This document shows, one piece after another, positions 50,583 through 60,094 of a DNA stretch of 64,000 nucleotides. Within the stretch, counting starts at the first letter, position 1; each line of letters begins with the position of its first letter. The notes below the pieces were generated by a model, which saw only the letters and a list, made by a program, of their open reading frames with translations, was not told where the DNA came from and did not search any database. The DNA comes from Herbaspirillum seropedicae (lineage in GTDB: Bacteria > Pseudomonadota > Gammaproteobacteria > Burkholderiales > Burkholderiaceae_D), in NCBI RefSeq assembly GCF_001040945.1, contig NZ_CP011930.1:868001-932000 (forward strand), written 5' to 3'. Both the position numbers and the translations under genes were made by a program.

Positions 50583-52556
50583 TCAGATGCGGAAGGTGCT
50601 CACGGCTGCCGCCAGGCGTTCGGCCTGCTGTTGCAACGATTGCGCGGCTGCGGCGGCCTGTTCGACCAGGGCGGCGTTCTGCTGGGTGCTCTCGTCCATT
50701 TGCGCGATGGCGCGGTTGATCTGGTCGATGCCTTCGCTCTGCTCGCGGCTGGCGGTGGTGATTTCACTGATGACGGTGGACACGCGCTGCACGCTGGAGA
50801 CCACGTCGTTCATGGTGTTGCCGGCCTGGGTGACCAACTGGCCGCCACCGGCCACCGTCTGCACGGAAGCGTCGATGAGTTCCTTGATTTCCTTGGCGGC
50901 GGCGGCACTGCGCTGGGCCAGGGTGCGCACTTCGGTGGCCACGACGGCAAAGCCGCGTCCCTGTTCGCCGGCGCGCGCTGCTTCCACGGCGGCGTTCAAG
51001 GCCAGGATATTGGTCTGGAAGGCGATGCCATCGATCACGCTGATGATGTCCACGATGCGTTGCGACGAGCTGTTGATGGCGTCCATGGTCTGCACCACCT
51101 GGCCGACCACCTCACCGCCATGGCTGGCCACTTCCGAGGCTGCGCTGGAGAGTTCGTCGGCCTGCTCGGCGTTGGCGGCGTTCTGCTTGACGGTGGAGGT
51201 CAGCTCTTCCATGGCCGAGGCGGTTTCTTCGAGGGCGCCGGCCTGCTGTTCGGTGCGCACCGACAGGTTGAGGTTGCCCGAGGCGATCTCGCTGGCGGCG
51301 GTGTTGATTTCTTCGGTACCGGCGCGCACGCTGGAGACCACCTCGCTCAAGCCCATGCTGATGCCGTTGAAGGCGCCCATCAGGCGACCGATCTCATCAC
51401 TGCTGTGCACGTGCAGGCGGGTGGTGAGGTCGCCGCTGGCGATGCGGTCGGCGGCCTGGCAGACCGCATCCAGCGGACGCGAGACCATGCGGTTGACCAT
51501 CACCGTCAGGATCGCCGCCAGCACCGCCAGGAACAGCAGGCCCAGGCCGATATAGAGGTTGCGCATGGAACTGACTTCGCGGGTGATCTCGTCGACCGCC
51601 GCCTCGCCGGCGATGACCCAATGCCATCCCGGGTAGTAGGTGAAGGCCAGGATCTTCTTGCGGCCATCGGCGGCGGTGTAGGGCAGCGAGCCGTCCTTCT
51701 GTTGCAGCATGGTCTTGATATAGGTGTCGCCGGCGGCGTCTTTCAATTCCAGCAGGCTGCTGCCTTCTTCCTTGCCCTCGCGCGCAGCGCCGGCGATCAT
51801 CACGCCCAGGTCCTTGCCTTCACGGGCGTTGAGGGCGAAGAAGTTGCCGGTGTCGCCGATCTTGAGCGCCTTGATCTGGTCCTTGAGCGCCTTGATGTCG
51901 CTGGAGATGTCGATGCCTACATAGAGCGCGGCGATGATCTGGCCGGCATTGTTCTTCACCGGCACGTACTTCGTGATGTATTGCTTGCCGAACAGCGTGG
52001 CGAGGCCGCTATAGGCTTTGTCGGACTTCAGCGCTGCGTAGCCGGGGTGGCTGCGGTCGAGCAGGGTGCCGATGGCGCGCTCGCCGTTTTCCTTCTTCAC
52101 GGAGGTGGAGATGCGCACGAAGTCTTCGCCGGTCTTGGCGAAGATGGTGGCGGTCACGCCGGTCTTGGCAGTGAAGCGGTCGGGGATGGAAAAGTCCAGG
52201 TTCAGCTCATGGCCATCGTTCTGCAGCACCGGGGTGGCGCGCTCGCCGATTTGCACGGTGCGTGTTTCATCCAGGCTCAGCTTGCCGAATTCGCTGTCGA
52301 ACATGGTGGAGAAGCGATCGACCTGGCTGTTCACGGAGCGGTCGAAGAGGCCGACCATGTTGGCGATGCCGCGCGTATCGTTGCGCATCTGTTCTACCGA
52401 GCGCTGCTCGATCATGCGCGAGGCCGAATAGGTGATCAGCAGCAAGGCGATCACGAAGACGATGCCCACCAGGGCCACCGTCATGGCGGTCAGTTTGGCT
52501 CCCACCGATCGATGGAAGAGGGATGCGCTACGCGCAGCAGACGTCGAATTAGCCAT
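50583..52556 (-). CDS. Methyl-accepting chemotaxis protein
   Basis: The 657-residue receptor has membrane segments at about 22-45 and 335-360 flanking a Cache-type periplasmic sensor (FSIPDRFTAKTGVTATIFAKTGEDFVRISTSV...). A HAMP domain (about 360-412) and a signalling domain follow, with hairpin tip DGIAFQTNILALNAAVEAARAGEQGRGFAVVA. There is no C-terminal CheR-binding pentapeptide; it ends VSTFRI. The ligand is unknown. Confidence 0.95.
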   Translation of the reverse strand: MANSTSAARSASLFHRSVGAKLTAMTVALVGIVFVIALLLITYSASRMIEQRSVEQMRNDTRGIANMVGLFDRSVNSQVDRFSTMFDSEFGKLSLDETRTVQIGERATPVLQNDGHELNLDFSIPDRFTAKTGVTATIFAKTGEDFVRISTSVKKENGERAIGTLLDRSHPGYAALKSDKAYSGLATLFGKQYITKYVPVKNNAGQIIAALYVGIDISSDIKALKDQIKALKIGDTGNFFALNAREGKDLGVMIAGAAREGKEEGSSLLELKDAAGDTYIKTMLQQKDGSLPYTAADGRKKILAFTYYPGWHWVIAGEAAVDEITREVSSMRNLYIGLGLLFLAVLAAILTVMVNRMVSRPLDAVCQAADRIASGDLTTRLHVHSSDEIGRLMGAFNGISMGLSEVVSSVRAGTEEINTAASEIASGNLNLSVRTEQQAGALEETASAMEELTSTVKQNAANAEQADELSSAASEVASHGGEVVGQVVQTMDAINSSSQRIVDIISVIDGIAFQTNILALNAAVEAARAGEQGRGFAVVATEVRTLAQRSAAAAKEIKELIDASVQTVAGGGQLVTQAGNTMNDVVSSVQRVSTVISEITTASREQSEGIDQINRAIAQMDESTQQNAALVEQAAAAAQSLQQQAERLAAAVSTFRI

Positions 52557-52937
52557 GGCTGTTGTTCTTTTTTGAAACGCATAATGTGGAAATGCAAATA
52601 CCGAACGGGACCGGTTCAGGTCACCTCGGCGACGCTAGCGACTCGCCCCGATCGGCGAGCTTGAATCCCATCTGTTTTCCTTTGTTGTCCAGGAGGCAAC
52701 GAAAGCGAAGAACGCACTAGCCCTGCGCCCTGGATTGCTCCGGGCGCGTATGTCAAATCGCGGTATCTGCTGGGGAATGCGTCAGTATATCGTCAGCTTA
52801 TTGCGCTGCATCAAAATACTTGGAATGTTTGCGCTCACATTCAACTGTGCTGTTGTTTTTCCACCGGGAAAGTGCATTTCTTGCATTCCGCCGATACGGG
52901 CCGATACGGGTCGATACGGACCGATCCGGCCGACGCC
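52557..52937. other. 381-bp region upstream of the chemoreceptor with 10-bp repeats
   Basis: It includes four tandem copies of a CGATACGGG-type 10-mer (52892-52931) and an AT-rich stretch that may contain the chemoreceptor promoter. CTCGCC/GGCGAG arms lie near 52642-52660. No gene is supported. Confidence 0.5.
52892..52931. repeat. Four 10-bp tandem repeats
   Basis: Units CGATACGGGC, CGATACGGGT, CGATACGGAC and CGATCCGGCC follow without gaps, ending six bases before the stop codon of the PAS-GGDEF-EAL gene (minus). Confidence 0.8.
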
Positions 52938-55900
52938 TCAGCCTGGCGCGGCGGACTTGCACGGGGGCGCCCATCGGCCGTCCGGTGAGCCACCGGCGTG
53001 CAGGTCGCGCACCCAGTTTTCCAGCGCATCGGCAGACATCGGCCGCGAAAACAGATAGCCCTGCGCCACATCACAGCCTTGGCTGATCAGCAAGGCATAT
53101 TGTTCGGCGTCTTCCACCCCTTCGGCCACGACGGTCAGCTTGAGGCTCTCGCCGATGCGGATGACGGCATTGGTCAGGGCGCTCACGGCGGGGTCCTTGG
53201 CCATGTCGCGCACGAAACTCTGGTCCAGCTTCAGTTCCGAGACGGGCAGCTTGCGCAGGTAGCCCAGGCTGGAATAGCCGGTGCCGAAGTCGTCCATGGC
53301 CAGCGGGATGCCCAGCGCATGCACGGCGGCAATGGTCTGGCTGGTGCTGGGGTTGGTGTCCATGAGCACGGTTTCGGTGATTTCCAGGGTCAGGTCGCTG
53401 GGTTCGAGGGCATAGCGGCGCAGCAGGCCGGTGACGAATTGCGGCAGGTCCAGGTCGTGGAAATTGGTGGCCGACAGGTTTACCGAGATCGACGGCACCT
53501 GGATGCCGCGCCGACGCCAGTCGGACAGTTGGAAACAGGCTTCTTCCAGGGCCCACTTGCCCAGTTCGCCGATCAGTCCGCATTCTTCCGCGATGGGAAT
53601 GAAGCGCCCTGGCGAGATCTGTCCCAGTTGCGGATGATGCCAGCGCGCCAGCGCCTCGACCCCGTGCAGGCTCTGGTCATGCAGCTTGATCTGGGGCTGG
53701 AAGTTGAGCTCCAGGTCGCCGCCGCGCAGGGCGTCGCGCAGGGCGCTTTCCAGCGCCAGGCGCTCCTGGGCCATGCTGTTCATCTCTTCGCTGAAGAAGC
53801 TGAAACGCCCACGATTGACGGCCTTGGCCTGGTACATGGCGATGTCGGCCCGGTGCAGCAGGGTCTCGATGTCGTTGCCGTTGTCGGGGAAGATGGCCAC
53901 GCCGATGCTGGCCGAGGGGTTCAGGGGGGTGCCGTTGATGTGGCAGGGCATGGCCAGGCGCTCCTGGATGCGCTTGACCACTTCGGTGAGGTGCTGGGTG
54001 TCGTACTGGGTGAGCACCACCACGAACTCGTCGCCGGAGAGCCGGCCGACGATGTCCGAGCGGCGTGCCTGCGATTGCAGGCGGGTGGCCACTGTGCGCA
54101 GCAGCTCGTCGCCGGCCTGGTGGCCCAGTGAATCATTGACCTGCTTGAAGCGGTCCAGGTCGATGAACATCACCGCCACCGTGCTGCAGTTGCGTTCGGC
54201 GGCGGCAATGGCCTGGCCGGCCTGCACTAGCAACAGGCTGCGGTTGGGCAGGCCGGTCAGGGAATCGTAGAAGGCCAGCTGGTGGATGCGCGCGCGGGCA
54301 TCCTCGCGCTCGATGGCCAGGGCGCACAGGTGCAGGCCGGCTTCCACCAGCAGGTGATGGAAGGCGCTGGGTTGCCCGGGATGGCGGTAATAGAAACCGA
54401 AGGTGCCGATCACCTGGCCGCTGGCCGATTTGATCGGGGTGGACCAGCAGGCGCGCAGGCCGTGGGGCAGGGCCAGGTGCTTGTAGTCGTTCCAGTGGGG
54501 ATCGGTCTGGATGTCTTCCGAGATCACGGTCTGGCCGGTATAGGCGGCGCTGCCGCAGCAGCCCACCATCGGCCCGACGTGCAAGCCATCGATGGCCTTG
54601 CTGTAGGCCTCCGGCAGGCTGGGCGCGGCCAGGGTGCGCAGGCAGCCGTGTTCATCCACGCGCAGCACCGAGGCAATCACTTCGGGGGCGACCCGTTCCA
54701 CTTCTTCGCACAGCAGATTCATCTGCTCGCTCAGCGACGAGTCGCGCGCCATGGCGTTGAGCACGCGGTATTGCAGCACCTCATGCACCTTGGTATTGGT
54801 GATGTCGGTCATCACGCACACCGCATGGATGAGCTTGCCCGCGCCATCCAGGATGGGATTGACCACCGCCGAGATCCAGACCGGCTGCTCTTGCATGTCG
54901 TGGATCAGTTCTTCGGTGTGGTAGCTGCGCCCCTGCACCAGCTCGCCGTGGCAGCGCTCCAGCGACTTGACGAAGGTGGGCCGGCTGGCGAAGAGTTCGC
55001 CCGGCAGGCGCCCGATCACCTGCTGGCTCTCGAAGCCCAGCATGCGGGTAAAGCCGGTGTTGTGGAAGACGATGCGGTTCTGGTCGTCGGTGATGAGCAC
55101 CGCATTGTCGGTTTCGTTGATGCCCAGCGAGAGCAGGTGCAGGTGTTCGCGGTCGCTTTTTTCGCGGGTGACGCGGTAGGTGACATCGGTGCCGATGCAG
55201 ATCACCCGTTCGGCCTTGCCATGCGCATCGAGCAGGGGCGAGTAGGTGGCTTCCCACCATATGGTGCGGCCGCTGCGGGTGCGGCGCGGGAAGCGGCCGG
55301 AAAAGAAGCGGCCCAGGCTGACATCGCGCCAGAAGCAGGTGTATTCCTCGCTGGCCGCATAGTCGGCCTCGCACAGGATGCTGTGGGGCTGGCCCAGCAG
55401 GTCCTCGGCCAGGTATTCCATGGTCTTGAGGTAATTGCCGTTGGCCGCCAGGATGACGCCCTCGGGGGAGAGCTCGACCACGCCCAGCGAGCGATTCAGG
55501 GCCGAGAGGATGCTGTTGCTGTGACGCGAGTCGTCGATGTGGGCGCTGATGTCGGCCGCCACCGAGATCACCTTCAGCAACTGCCCCTGGGCGTCGAGGA
55601 TGGGACTGCACAGCGCTTCCAGCCACACGGTAGCGCCGCCGACATGACGCCGCTGCAGGGTGCCGGCGATCAGTTCGCCCTTGCGCAGGTGTTCCCAGAA
55701 CTGCTGGTAGGCATCGGTCTGGACATAGGCCGGATCGCACAGCATGCGGTGGTGCTGCCCGACCACGTCGGCGCGGCGGTAGCCCAGCATGGCCAGGAAG
55801 TTCTCATTGGCCTCCAGCACCGTGCCGTCCGCGGAAAATTCCAGGATGGCCATGGAACGCCATAAGGCCGCCAGCAGCGCGTCCCGCTCGCTGCCGGACA

Positions 55901-55946
55901 GGCGCTGGTGATCTACTTCGCCCATGAACGAGTCCTGGCTCCCCAT
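52938..55946 (-). CDS. PAS-PAS-PAS-GAF-GGDEF-EAL cyclic-di-GMP protein
   Basis: The 1002-residue cytoplasmic protein has three PAS domains (about 25-135, 150-260, 275-390), a GAF domain (about 410-555), a GGDEF domain with site RLSGDEF (about 670) and an EAL domain with HGVEALARW and DDFGTGYSSLGYL. The EAL residues look complete; the GGDEF site has Ser for the first Gly, so it may be active or regulatory. The domain order suggests a redox/ligand-tuned phosphodiesterase like DosP. ATG 55946 has GGAGGGGG upstream, better than 56069. Confidence 0.93.
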   Translation of the reverse strand: MGSQDSFMGEVDHQRLSGSERDALLAALWRSMAILEFSADGTVLEANENFLAMLGYRRADVVGQHHRMLCDPAYVQTDAYQQFWEHLRKGELIAGTLQRRHVGGATVWLEALCSPILDAQGQLLKVISVAADISAHIDDSRHSNSILSALNRSLGVVELSPEGVILAANGNYLKTMEYLAEDLLGQPHSILCEADYAASEEYTCFWRDVSLGRFFSGRFPRRTRSGRTIWWEATYSPLLDAHGKAERVICIGTDVTYRVTREKSDREHLHLLSLGINETDNAVLITDDQNRIVFHNTGFTRMLGFESQQVIGRLPGELFASRPTFVKSLERCHGELVQGRSYHTEELIHDMQEQPVWISAVVNPILDGAGKLIHAVCVMTDITNTKVHEVLQYRVLNAMARDSSLSEQMNLLCEEVERVAPEVIASVLRVDEHGCLRTLAAPSLPEAYSKAIDGLHVGPMVGCCGSAAYTGQTVISEDIQTDPHWNDYKHLALPHGLRACWSTPIKSASGQVIGTFGFYYRHPGQPSAFHHLLVEAGLHLCALAIEREDARARIHQLAFYDSLTGLPNRSLLLVQAGQAIAAAERNCSTVAVMFIDLDRFKQVNDSLGHQAGDELLRTVATRLQSQARRSDIVGRLSGDEFVVVLTQYDTQHLTEVVKRIQERLAMPCHINGTPLNPSASIGVAIFPDNGNDIETLLHRADIAMYQAKAVNRGRFSFFSEEMNSMAQERLALESALRDALRGGDLELNFQPQIKLHDQSLHGVEALARWHHPQLGQISPGRFIPIAEECGLIGELGKWALEEACFQLSDWRRRGIQVPSISVNLSATNFHDLDLPQFVTGLLRRYALEPSDLTLEITETVLMDTNPSTSQTIAAVHALGIPLAMDDFGTGYSSLGYLRKLPVSELKLDQSFVRDMAKDPAVSALTNAVIRIGESLKLTVVAEGVEDAEQYALLISQGCDVAQGYLFSRPMSADALENWVRDLHAGGSPDGRWAPPCKSAAPG

Positions 55947-56291
55947 ACGGCCCCCTCCTGTCGCCGTTAATGACGCCTGCCCAGGCGTCTTGCCCTCATG
56001 CAGGGAGCGCGCGTAACGCTTCACCTTTTGCATGTCAGATGTAAAGAAGCTGACTTGATCATATGCCAAAACCTGTCCCTTGTGCCAATGCCGATGCGCG
56101 TGGCGGCAATGCGGCGATCAAATTGCCACACGAAGTCAACGGGAGACAGCGGGAGACGATGAGACCATGGTGTATGATGAGCCGGCGCGATGACGCCTTG
56201 TCGTCCCTGCGTAATATTTCTAGGATGAAATATTCTTGCCGCGTGGCGATGGGGCGCCCCGGCATCGATGATTCACGGACGATTGGGTGTT
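55947..56291. other. 345-bp divergent intergenic region
   Basis: It separates the cyclic-di-GMP gene (minus) from dedA (plus). It contains two CGGGAGAC copies (near 56138-56158) and the palindrome at 56213-56234. No gene is supported. Confidence 0.5.
56213..56234. promoter_or_regulatory. Operator-like palindrome upstream of dedA
   Basis: AATATTTC and GAAATATT are perfect inverted copies 6 nt apart, 57 bp before the dedA start. The AT-rich site stands out from its GC-rich surroundings. Confidence 0.45.
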
Positions 56292-56954
56292 ATGGATTAT
56301 TTGCAGTTGCTGGACGTGCTGGTGCACGTGGACAAATACCTGGGTGTCCTCATTGAGCAGTACGGCGCCCTCATCTATGCGGTGCTGTTCCTGATCGTCT
56401 TCTGCGAGACCGGCCTGGTGGTGTTGCCCTTCCTGCCGGGTGACTCGCTGCTGTTCATTGCCGGCACCTTCTGCGCCACCGGCGCCATGGACATCTGGCT
56501 GCTGATGACGCTGCTGGTGGTGGCGGCAGTGGCCGGCAACACCCTCAATTACTGGATAGGCGGCTGGGTCGGCCAGCGCGTCTATACCCACAACTATCGC
56601 TGGCTCAATCCCGAGGCCCTGCGCAAGACCCACGCCTTCTACGAAAAGCACGGCGGCAAGACCATCGTCATCGCCCGCTTCACGCCCATCGTGCGTACCT
56701 TTGCGCCATTCATCGCGGGCGTGTCGGCCATGAGCTTCGCGCGCTTCCAGCTCTTCAACGTGCTGGGCGCTTTCCTCTGGGTGGTGGGGCTGGTGGTGCT
56801 GGGTTACCTGTTCGGCAATATCCCGGTGGTGCAGCAGAATCTCAATACGCTGGTGCTGATCGGCATCGTCGCCGCCGTCTTTCCCATCGTGCTGGGGGGA
56901 CTGTGGCAGATCTGGCGCAAGCTGCGCGGCAAGCGCAAGGTCAGCAACGCCTGA
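56292..56954 (+). CDS. dedA: DedA-family membrane protein
   Basis: The 220-residue polytopic protein has the family motifs FCETGLVVLPFLPGDSLLF, GNTLNYWIGG and the RFTPIVRTFAPFIAGVSAM re-entrant region. DedA proteins act in lipid-carrier (undecaprenyl phosphate/phospholipid) flipping and envelope homeostasis. ATG 56292 (MDYLQLLDVLVHVDKYL) matches the E. coli DedA N-terminus better than ATG 56268. Confidence 0.93.
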   Translation: MDYLQLLDVLVHVDKYLGVLIEQYGALIYAVLFLIVFCETGLVVLPFLPGDSLLFIAGTFCATGAMDIWLLMTLLVVAAVAGNTLNYWIGGWVGQRVYTHNYRWLNPEALRKTHAFYEKHGGKTIVIARFTPIVRTFAPFIAGVSAMSFARFQLFNVLGAFLWVVGLVVLGYLFGNIPVVQQNLNTLVLIGIVAAVFPIVLGGLWQIWRKLRGKRKVSNA

Positions 56955-56985
56955 GACTGATGTCCTGAGTCCGGCATCGATAAAG

Positions 56986-57019
56986 AAAAACCCGGCCTGT
57001 CGCCAGCGCCGGGTTTTTT
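56986..57019. terminator. Bidirectional terminator between dedA and amiC
   Basis: AAAAACCCGGC and GCCGGGTTTTTT flank an 11-nt loop, giving T-runs on both strands for the converging genes. Confidence 0.93.
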
Positions 57020-57058
57020 ATCGCCTTGCGGAATCCACCCATGGACCCGGGCCGGGCC

Positions 57059-58420
57059 TTAGGTCAGCTTGTTCTTGGCCAGCGGCGGATTCTTGGCGAA
57101 GTAGTTGCGGATGCCGGTGAGGATGGCGTCGGCCATCTGTTCCTGGTAGCGCTCGTCGGTGAGCTTGGCTTCTTCTTCCGGATTGGAGATGAAGGCGGTC
57201 TCGATCAGGATGCTGGGGATGTCCGGCGCCTTCAGCACGGCAAAGCCGGCCTGCTCCACCGCGCCCTTGTGCAGCTTGTTGATACCGCCGATTTCCTTCA
57301 ACACCGCATTGCCCACGCGCAGGCTGTCGTTGATCTGCGCCGTGGTCGACAGGTCCAGCAGGACGCTGGCCAGCTGGCGGTCATGGGTCTTGATGTTGAC
57401 CCCGCCGATCAGGTCGGCCGAGTTTTCCTTGTTGGCCAGCCAGCGCGCCGCCGTGGAGCTGGCGCCCTTTTCCGACAGGGCGAACACCGAGGAGCCGCGC
57501 GCGGTCGGCTGCACGAAGGCGTCCGCGTGGATGGAGACGAACAGGTCGGCCTGCACCTTGCGCGCCTTGACCACGCGCTGGCCCAGCGGCACGAAGAAGT
57601 CGGCGTCACGGGTGAGCATGACGCGCATGTTGGGGTATTGCTCGATCTTGCGCTTCAAGCGCTTGGCGATGGACAGCACCACGTCCTTCTCGCGGTTGCC
57701 GCGCGCGCCGGTGGCGCCGGGGTCTTCGCCGCCGTGGCCGGGGTCCAGCGCGATGGTGATCATGCGGGTGAGCTGCATGCGCGGTTCGTCCGGCACGACC
57801 TTGGGGTTGCGCTCGTTCTTGTCTTCCGGCTGCGGCTTGATCTCGGCCAGCGGGGCTGGATCGGGTTTGGGCGGCGTGACCGGACCTTGCGCCAGCGGCG
57901 GGTTGGCCGGGCTTTCCTTGTTCCAGTCGCCCTTCTGGATCAGGGCGGCGATCGGGTCCGGCGGATTGGCCGGATAGAGGTCGATGACGAAGCGGTACTT
58001 GTATTCGCCCACCGGCGCCAGGGTGAAGACCTGGGGCTTGATCTCGTCCTTCAGGTCGAACACCAGACGCACCACGCTGGGCCGGTTCTGGCCCACGCGC
58101 ACCTGCTTGATATACGGATCGTTGGGCTGGATCTTGGCGACCAGGTCCTTGAGGGTGCTATTCAAGTCGATGCCCTCGATATCCACCACCAGACGCTCCG
58201 GGTTCTTGACCACGAAGTGGGTGACCTTGAGGTCGCTGTCGTTTTCCAGCGTGACGCGGGTGTAGTCGTCGGACGGCCAGACACGCACGGCCAGGATCTG
58301 CGAGGCCAGGGCGGGCAGGGGCGTGATGACGGAGACGAACAGTGCGCCACCGGCCTTGAGGATGGTACGGCGGCTTTTGGACTTCACAGGTTTGGAGCGA
58401 ATTTCAGGCGAGCGAGGCAT
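57059..58420 (-). CDS. amiC: N-acetylmuramoyl-L-alanine amidase AmiC
   Basis: The 453-residue periplasmic enzyme has a Tat signal (SRRTILKAGGALFVSVITPLPALA), an AMIN domain (about 45-150) that targets the septum, a Pro-rich linker, and a zinc amidase_3 domain (ITIALDPGHGGEDPGATG, VSIHADAF, ILIETAFISN). It cuts septal peptidoglycan so daughter cells part. The N-terminus overlaps tsaE by 37 bp. Confidence 0.95.
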   Translation of the reverse strand: MPRSPEIRSKPVKSKSRRTILKAGGALFVSVITPLPALASQILAVRVWPSDDYTRVTLENDSDLKVTHFVVKNPERLVVDIEGIDLNSTLKDLVAKIQPNDPYIKQVRVGQNRPSVVRLVFDLKDEIKPQVFTLAPVGEYKYRFVIDLYPANPPDPIAALIQKGDWNKESPANPPLAQGPVTPPKPDPAPLAEIKPQPEDKNERNPKVVPDEPRMQLTRMITIALDPGHGGEDPGATGARGNREKDVVLSIAKRLKRKIEQYPNMRVMLTRDADFFVPLGQRVVKARKVQADLFVSIHADAFVQPTARGSSVFALSEKGASSTAARWLANKENSADLIGGVNIKTHDRQLASVLLDLSTTAQINDSLRVGNAVLKEIGGINKLHKGAVEQAGFAVLKAPDIPSILIETAFISNPEEEAKLTDERYQEQMADAILTGIRNYFAKNPPLAKNKLT

Positions 58421-58869
58421 TGATGACCCTTGTCGGACAACGCACGCAATTCTACATCACGACCGTCACCTGCAAGCGTCAGGTTGACGTGGATGTCCGG
58501 TGGCGGCAACACCGGATCACCCTTTTCGGGCCATTCGACGATACAGACGGCGTTTTCATTGAAATGTTCACGAAAACCCGCATCGAGGAATTCTTCCGGG
58601 CTGGCCATGCGATACAGGTCGAAGTGGATGACTGTTACCATGCGGCCTGCAAGCATCACTTCATAGGGTTCGGCCAGGGTATAGGTCGGGCTCTTGACCC
58701 GTCCCTGATAGCCTGCTGCATGCAGCAGCGCGCGCGTGAGCGCCGTCTTGCCGGCCCCCAGGTCGCCATGCAGGTAGATCGCCAGGCCAGGCGCCAGCAC
58801 CCGCGCCAGGTCGGCGCCCAGGTGCGCGGTCGCGGCTTCGTCGGGCAGGTGGAGATGGTGTGCTTGCAT
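58384..58869 (-). CDS. tsaE: tRNA threonylcarbamoyladenosine biosynthesis ATPase TsaE
   Basis: The 161-residue ATPase has P-loop GDLGAGKT (about 35-42), SPTYTLAEPY and HFDLYRM and acts with TsaB and TsaD to make t6A37. tsaE-amiC is a common order. It is divergent from queG. Confidence 0.95.
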   Translation of the reverse strand: MQAHHLHLPDEAATAHLGADLARVLAPGLAIYLHGDLGAGKTALTRALLHAAGYQGRVKSPTYTLAEPYEVMLAGRMVTVIHFDLYRMASPEEFLDAGFREHFNENAVCIVEWPEKGDPVLPPPDIHVNLTLAGDGRDVELRALSDKGHQCLARLKFAPNL

Positions 58870-58884
58870 ACGATCTTGTTTGTT

Positions 58885-58929
58885 ACGTTATCAGTACGTT
58901 ATCAGTTACATCAACATCAGTTACATCAA
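58885..58929. repeat. Two pairs of tandem repeats in the tsaE-queG gap
   Basis: ACGTTATCAGT occurs twice head to tail (58885-58906) and runs into two copies of ATCAGTTACATCAA offset by 15 bp (58901-58914, 58916-58929). They fill almost the whole 67-bp divergent promoter gap. Confidence 0.85.
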
Positions 58930-58936
58930 TTGCTTC

Positions 58937-60082
58937 ATGACCGCTAACGCCGTCCCCGCCGCCGCTACCGCCAATGATCTGGCCGACCCCGCCTACCTGG
59001 CGGCGCTGGCGGCCGCCATCAAGGACTGGGGGCGCGAGCTGGGTTTTGCCGACGTGCGTATTGCCGATGTGGACCTGTCGCACCGCGAGGCCGGCTTCCA
59101 GGCCTGGCTGGACAAGGGCTACCACGGCGAGATGGATTATATGGCAAGCCACGGCCTGAAACGGGCGCGTCCGGCCGAACTGGTGCCGGGCACGGTGCGG
59201 GTGGTCAGCGTGCGCATGCCCTATCTGCCCAAGGCGAGTGGCCCGGCCGAGCCTGACTGGCGCGCCCGCGAAGAAGCGCGCAGCGCCGATCCGGGTGGGG
59301 CCCAGGTCTCGATCTATGCCCGTGGCCGCGATTATCACAAGGTCTTGCGCGCCCGCCTGCAGCAGCTGGCGACGCGTATCGAAGGCCGTATCGGTCCCTT
59401 CGGCTACCGTGTCTTCACCGATTCGGCGCCGGTCATGGAAGTGGCGCTGGCCGAAAAGGCCGGCCTGGGCTGGCGCGGCAAGCATACGCTCTTGCTGCAC
59501 CGGGAGGCCGGTTCGATGTTCTTCCTGGGCGAGATGCTGACCGACCTGCCGCTGCCGGTGGATGATCCCGTCACCCCGCATTGCGGCCAGTGCAGCGCCT
59601 GCATCACGGCCTGTCCGACTGGCGCCATCGTCGCGCCTTACGAGCTGGATGCGCGACGCTGCATCTCCTACCTCACCATCGAACTCAAGGGCAGCATCCC
59701 CAGCGAGCTGCGCCCGCTGATCGGCAATCGCATCTATGGCTGCGACGATTGCCAGTTGTATTGCCCCTGGAACAAGTTTGCCCAGCGCGCCAGCCTGCCT
59801 GACTTCGACGTACGCCACGGCCTCGATAGCGCCAGCCTGGTCGGGCTGTTCGGCTGGAGCGAAGAAGAATTCCTGAAGAACACCGAAGGCAGCGCCATCC
59901 GCCGCATCGGCCATGAGCGCTGGCTGCGCAACCTCGCTGTGGGGCTGGGCAATGCCGCCGATGCAGCTTCGCACCGGGGCGACGCCGCCATCGTGGCGGC
60001 CTTGCGGGCGCGTCTTGCGCATCCCTCGGCGCTGGTGGTCGAGCATGTGCAATGGGCGCTGGCGCGCCACGGGGTCAGCTGA
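58937..60082 (+). CDS. queG: Epoxyqueuosine reductase QueG
   Basis: The 381-residue cobalamin- and iron-sulphur enzyme makes queuosine in tRNA from epoxyqueuosine. It has two [4Fe-4S] motifs (HCGQCSACITACPTGAI and CDDCQLYCPWNKFA) and ends in a HEAT-like tail. ATG 58937 starts after the tandem repeats; the frame is open to 58880 but the added residues would be repeat-encoded. It shares tRNA-modification neighbours (tsaE, miaA). Confidence 0.95.
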   Translation: MTANAVPAAATANDLADPAYLAALAAAIKDWGRELGFADVRIADVDLSHREAGFQAWLDKGYHGEMDYMASHGLKRARPAELVPGTVRVVSVRMPYLPKASGPAEPDWRAREEARSADPGGAQVSIYARGRDYHKVLRARLQQLATRIEGRIGPFGYRVFTDSAPVMEVALAEKAGLGWRGKHTLLLHREAGSMFFLGEMLTDLPLPVDDPVTPHCGQCSACITACPTGAIVAPYELDARRCISYLTIELKGSIPSELRPLIGNRIYGCDDCQLYCPWNKFAQRASLPDFDVRHGLDSASLVGLFGWSEEEFLKNTEGSAIRRIGHERWLRNLAVGLGNAADAASHRGDAAIVAALRARLAHPSALVVEHVQWALARHGVS

Positions 60083-60094
60083 GTCGGGGCGTCC

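Noticed and set aside
50631..52664. 677-residue plus-strand frame opposite the chemoreceptor
   Set aside because: Shadow of the MCP; codon structure follows the minus strand.
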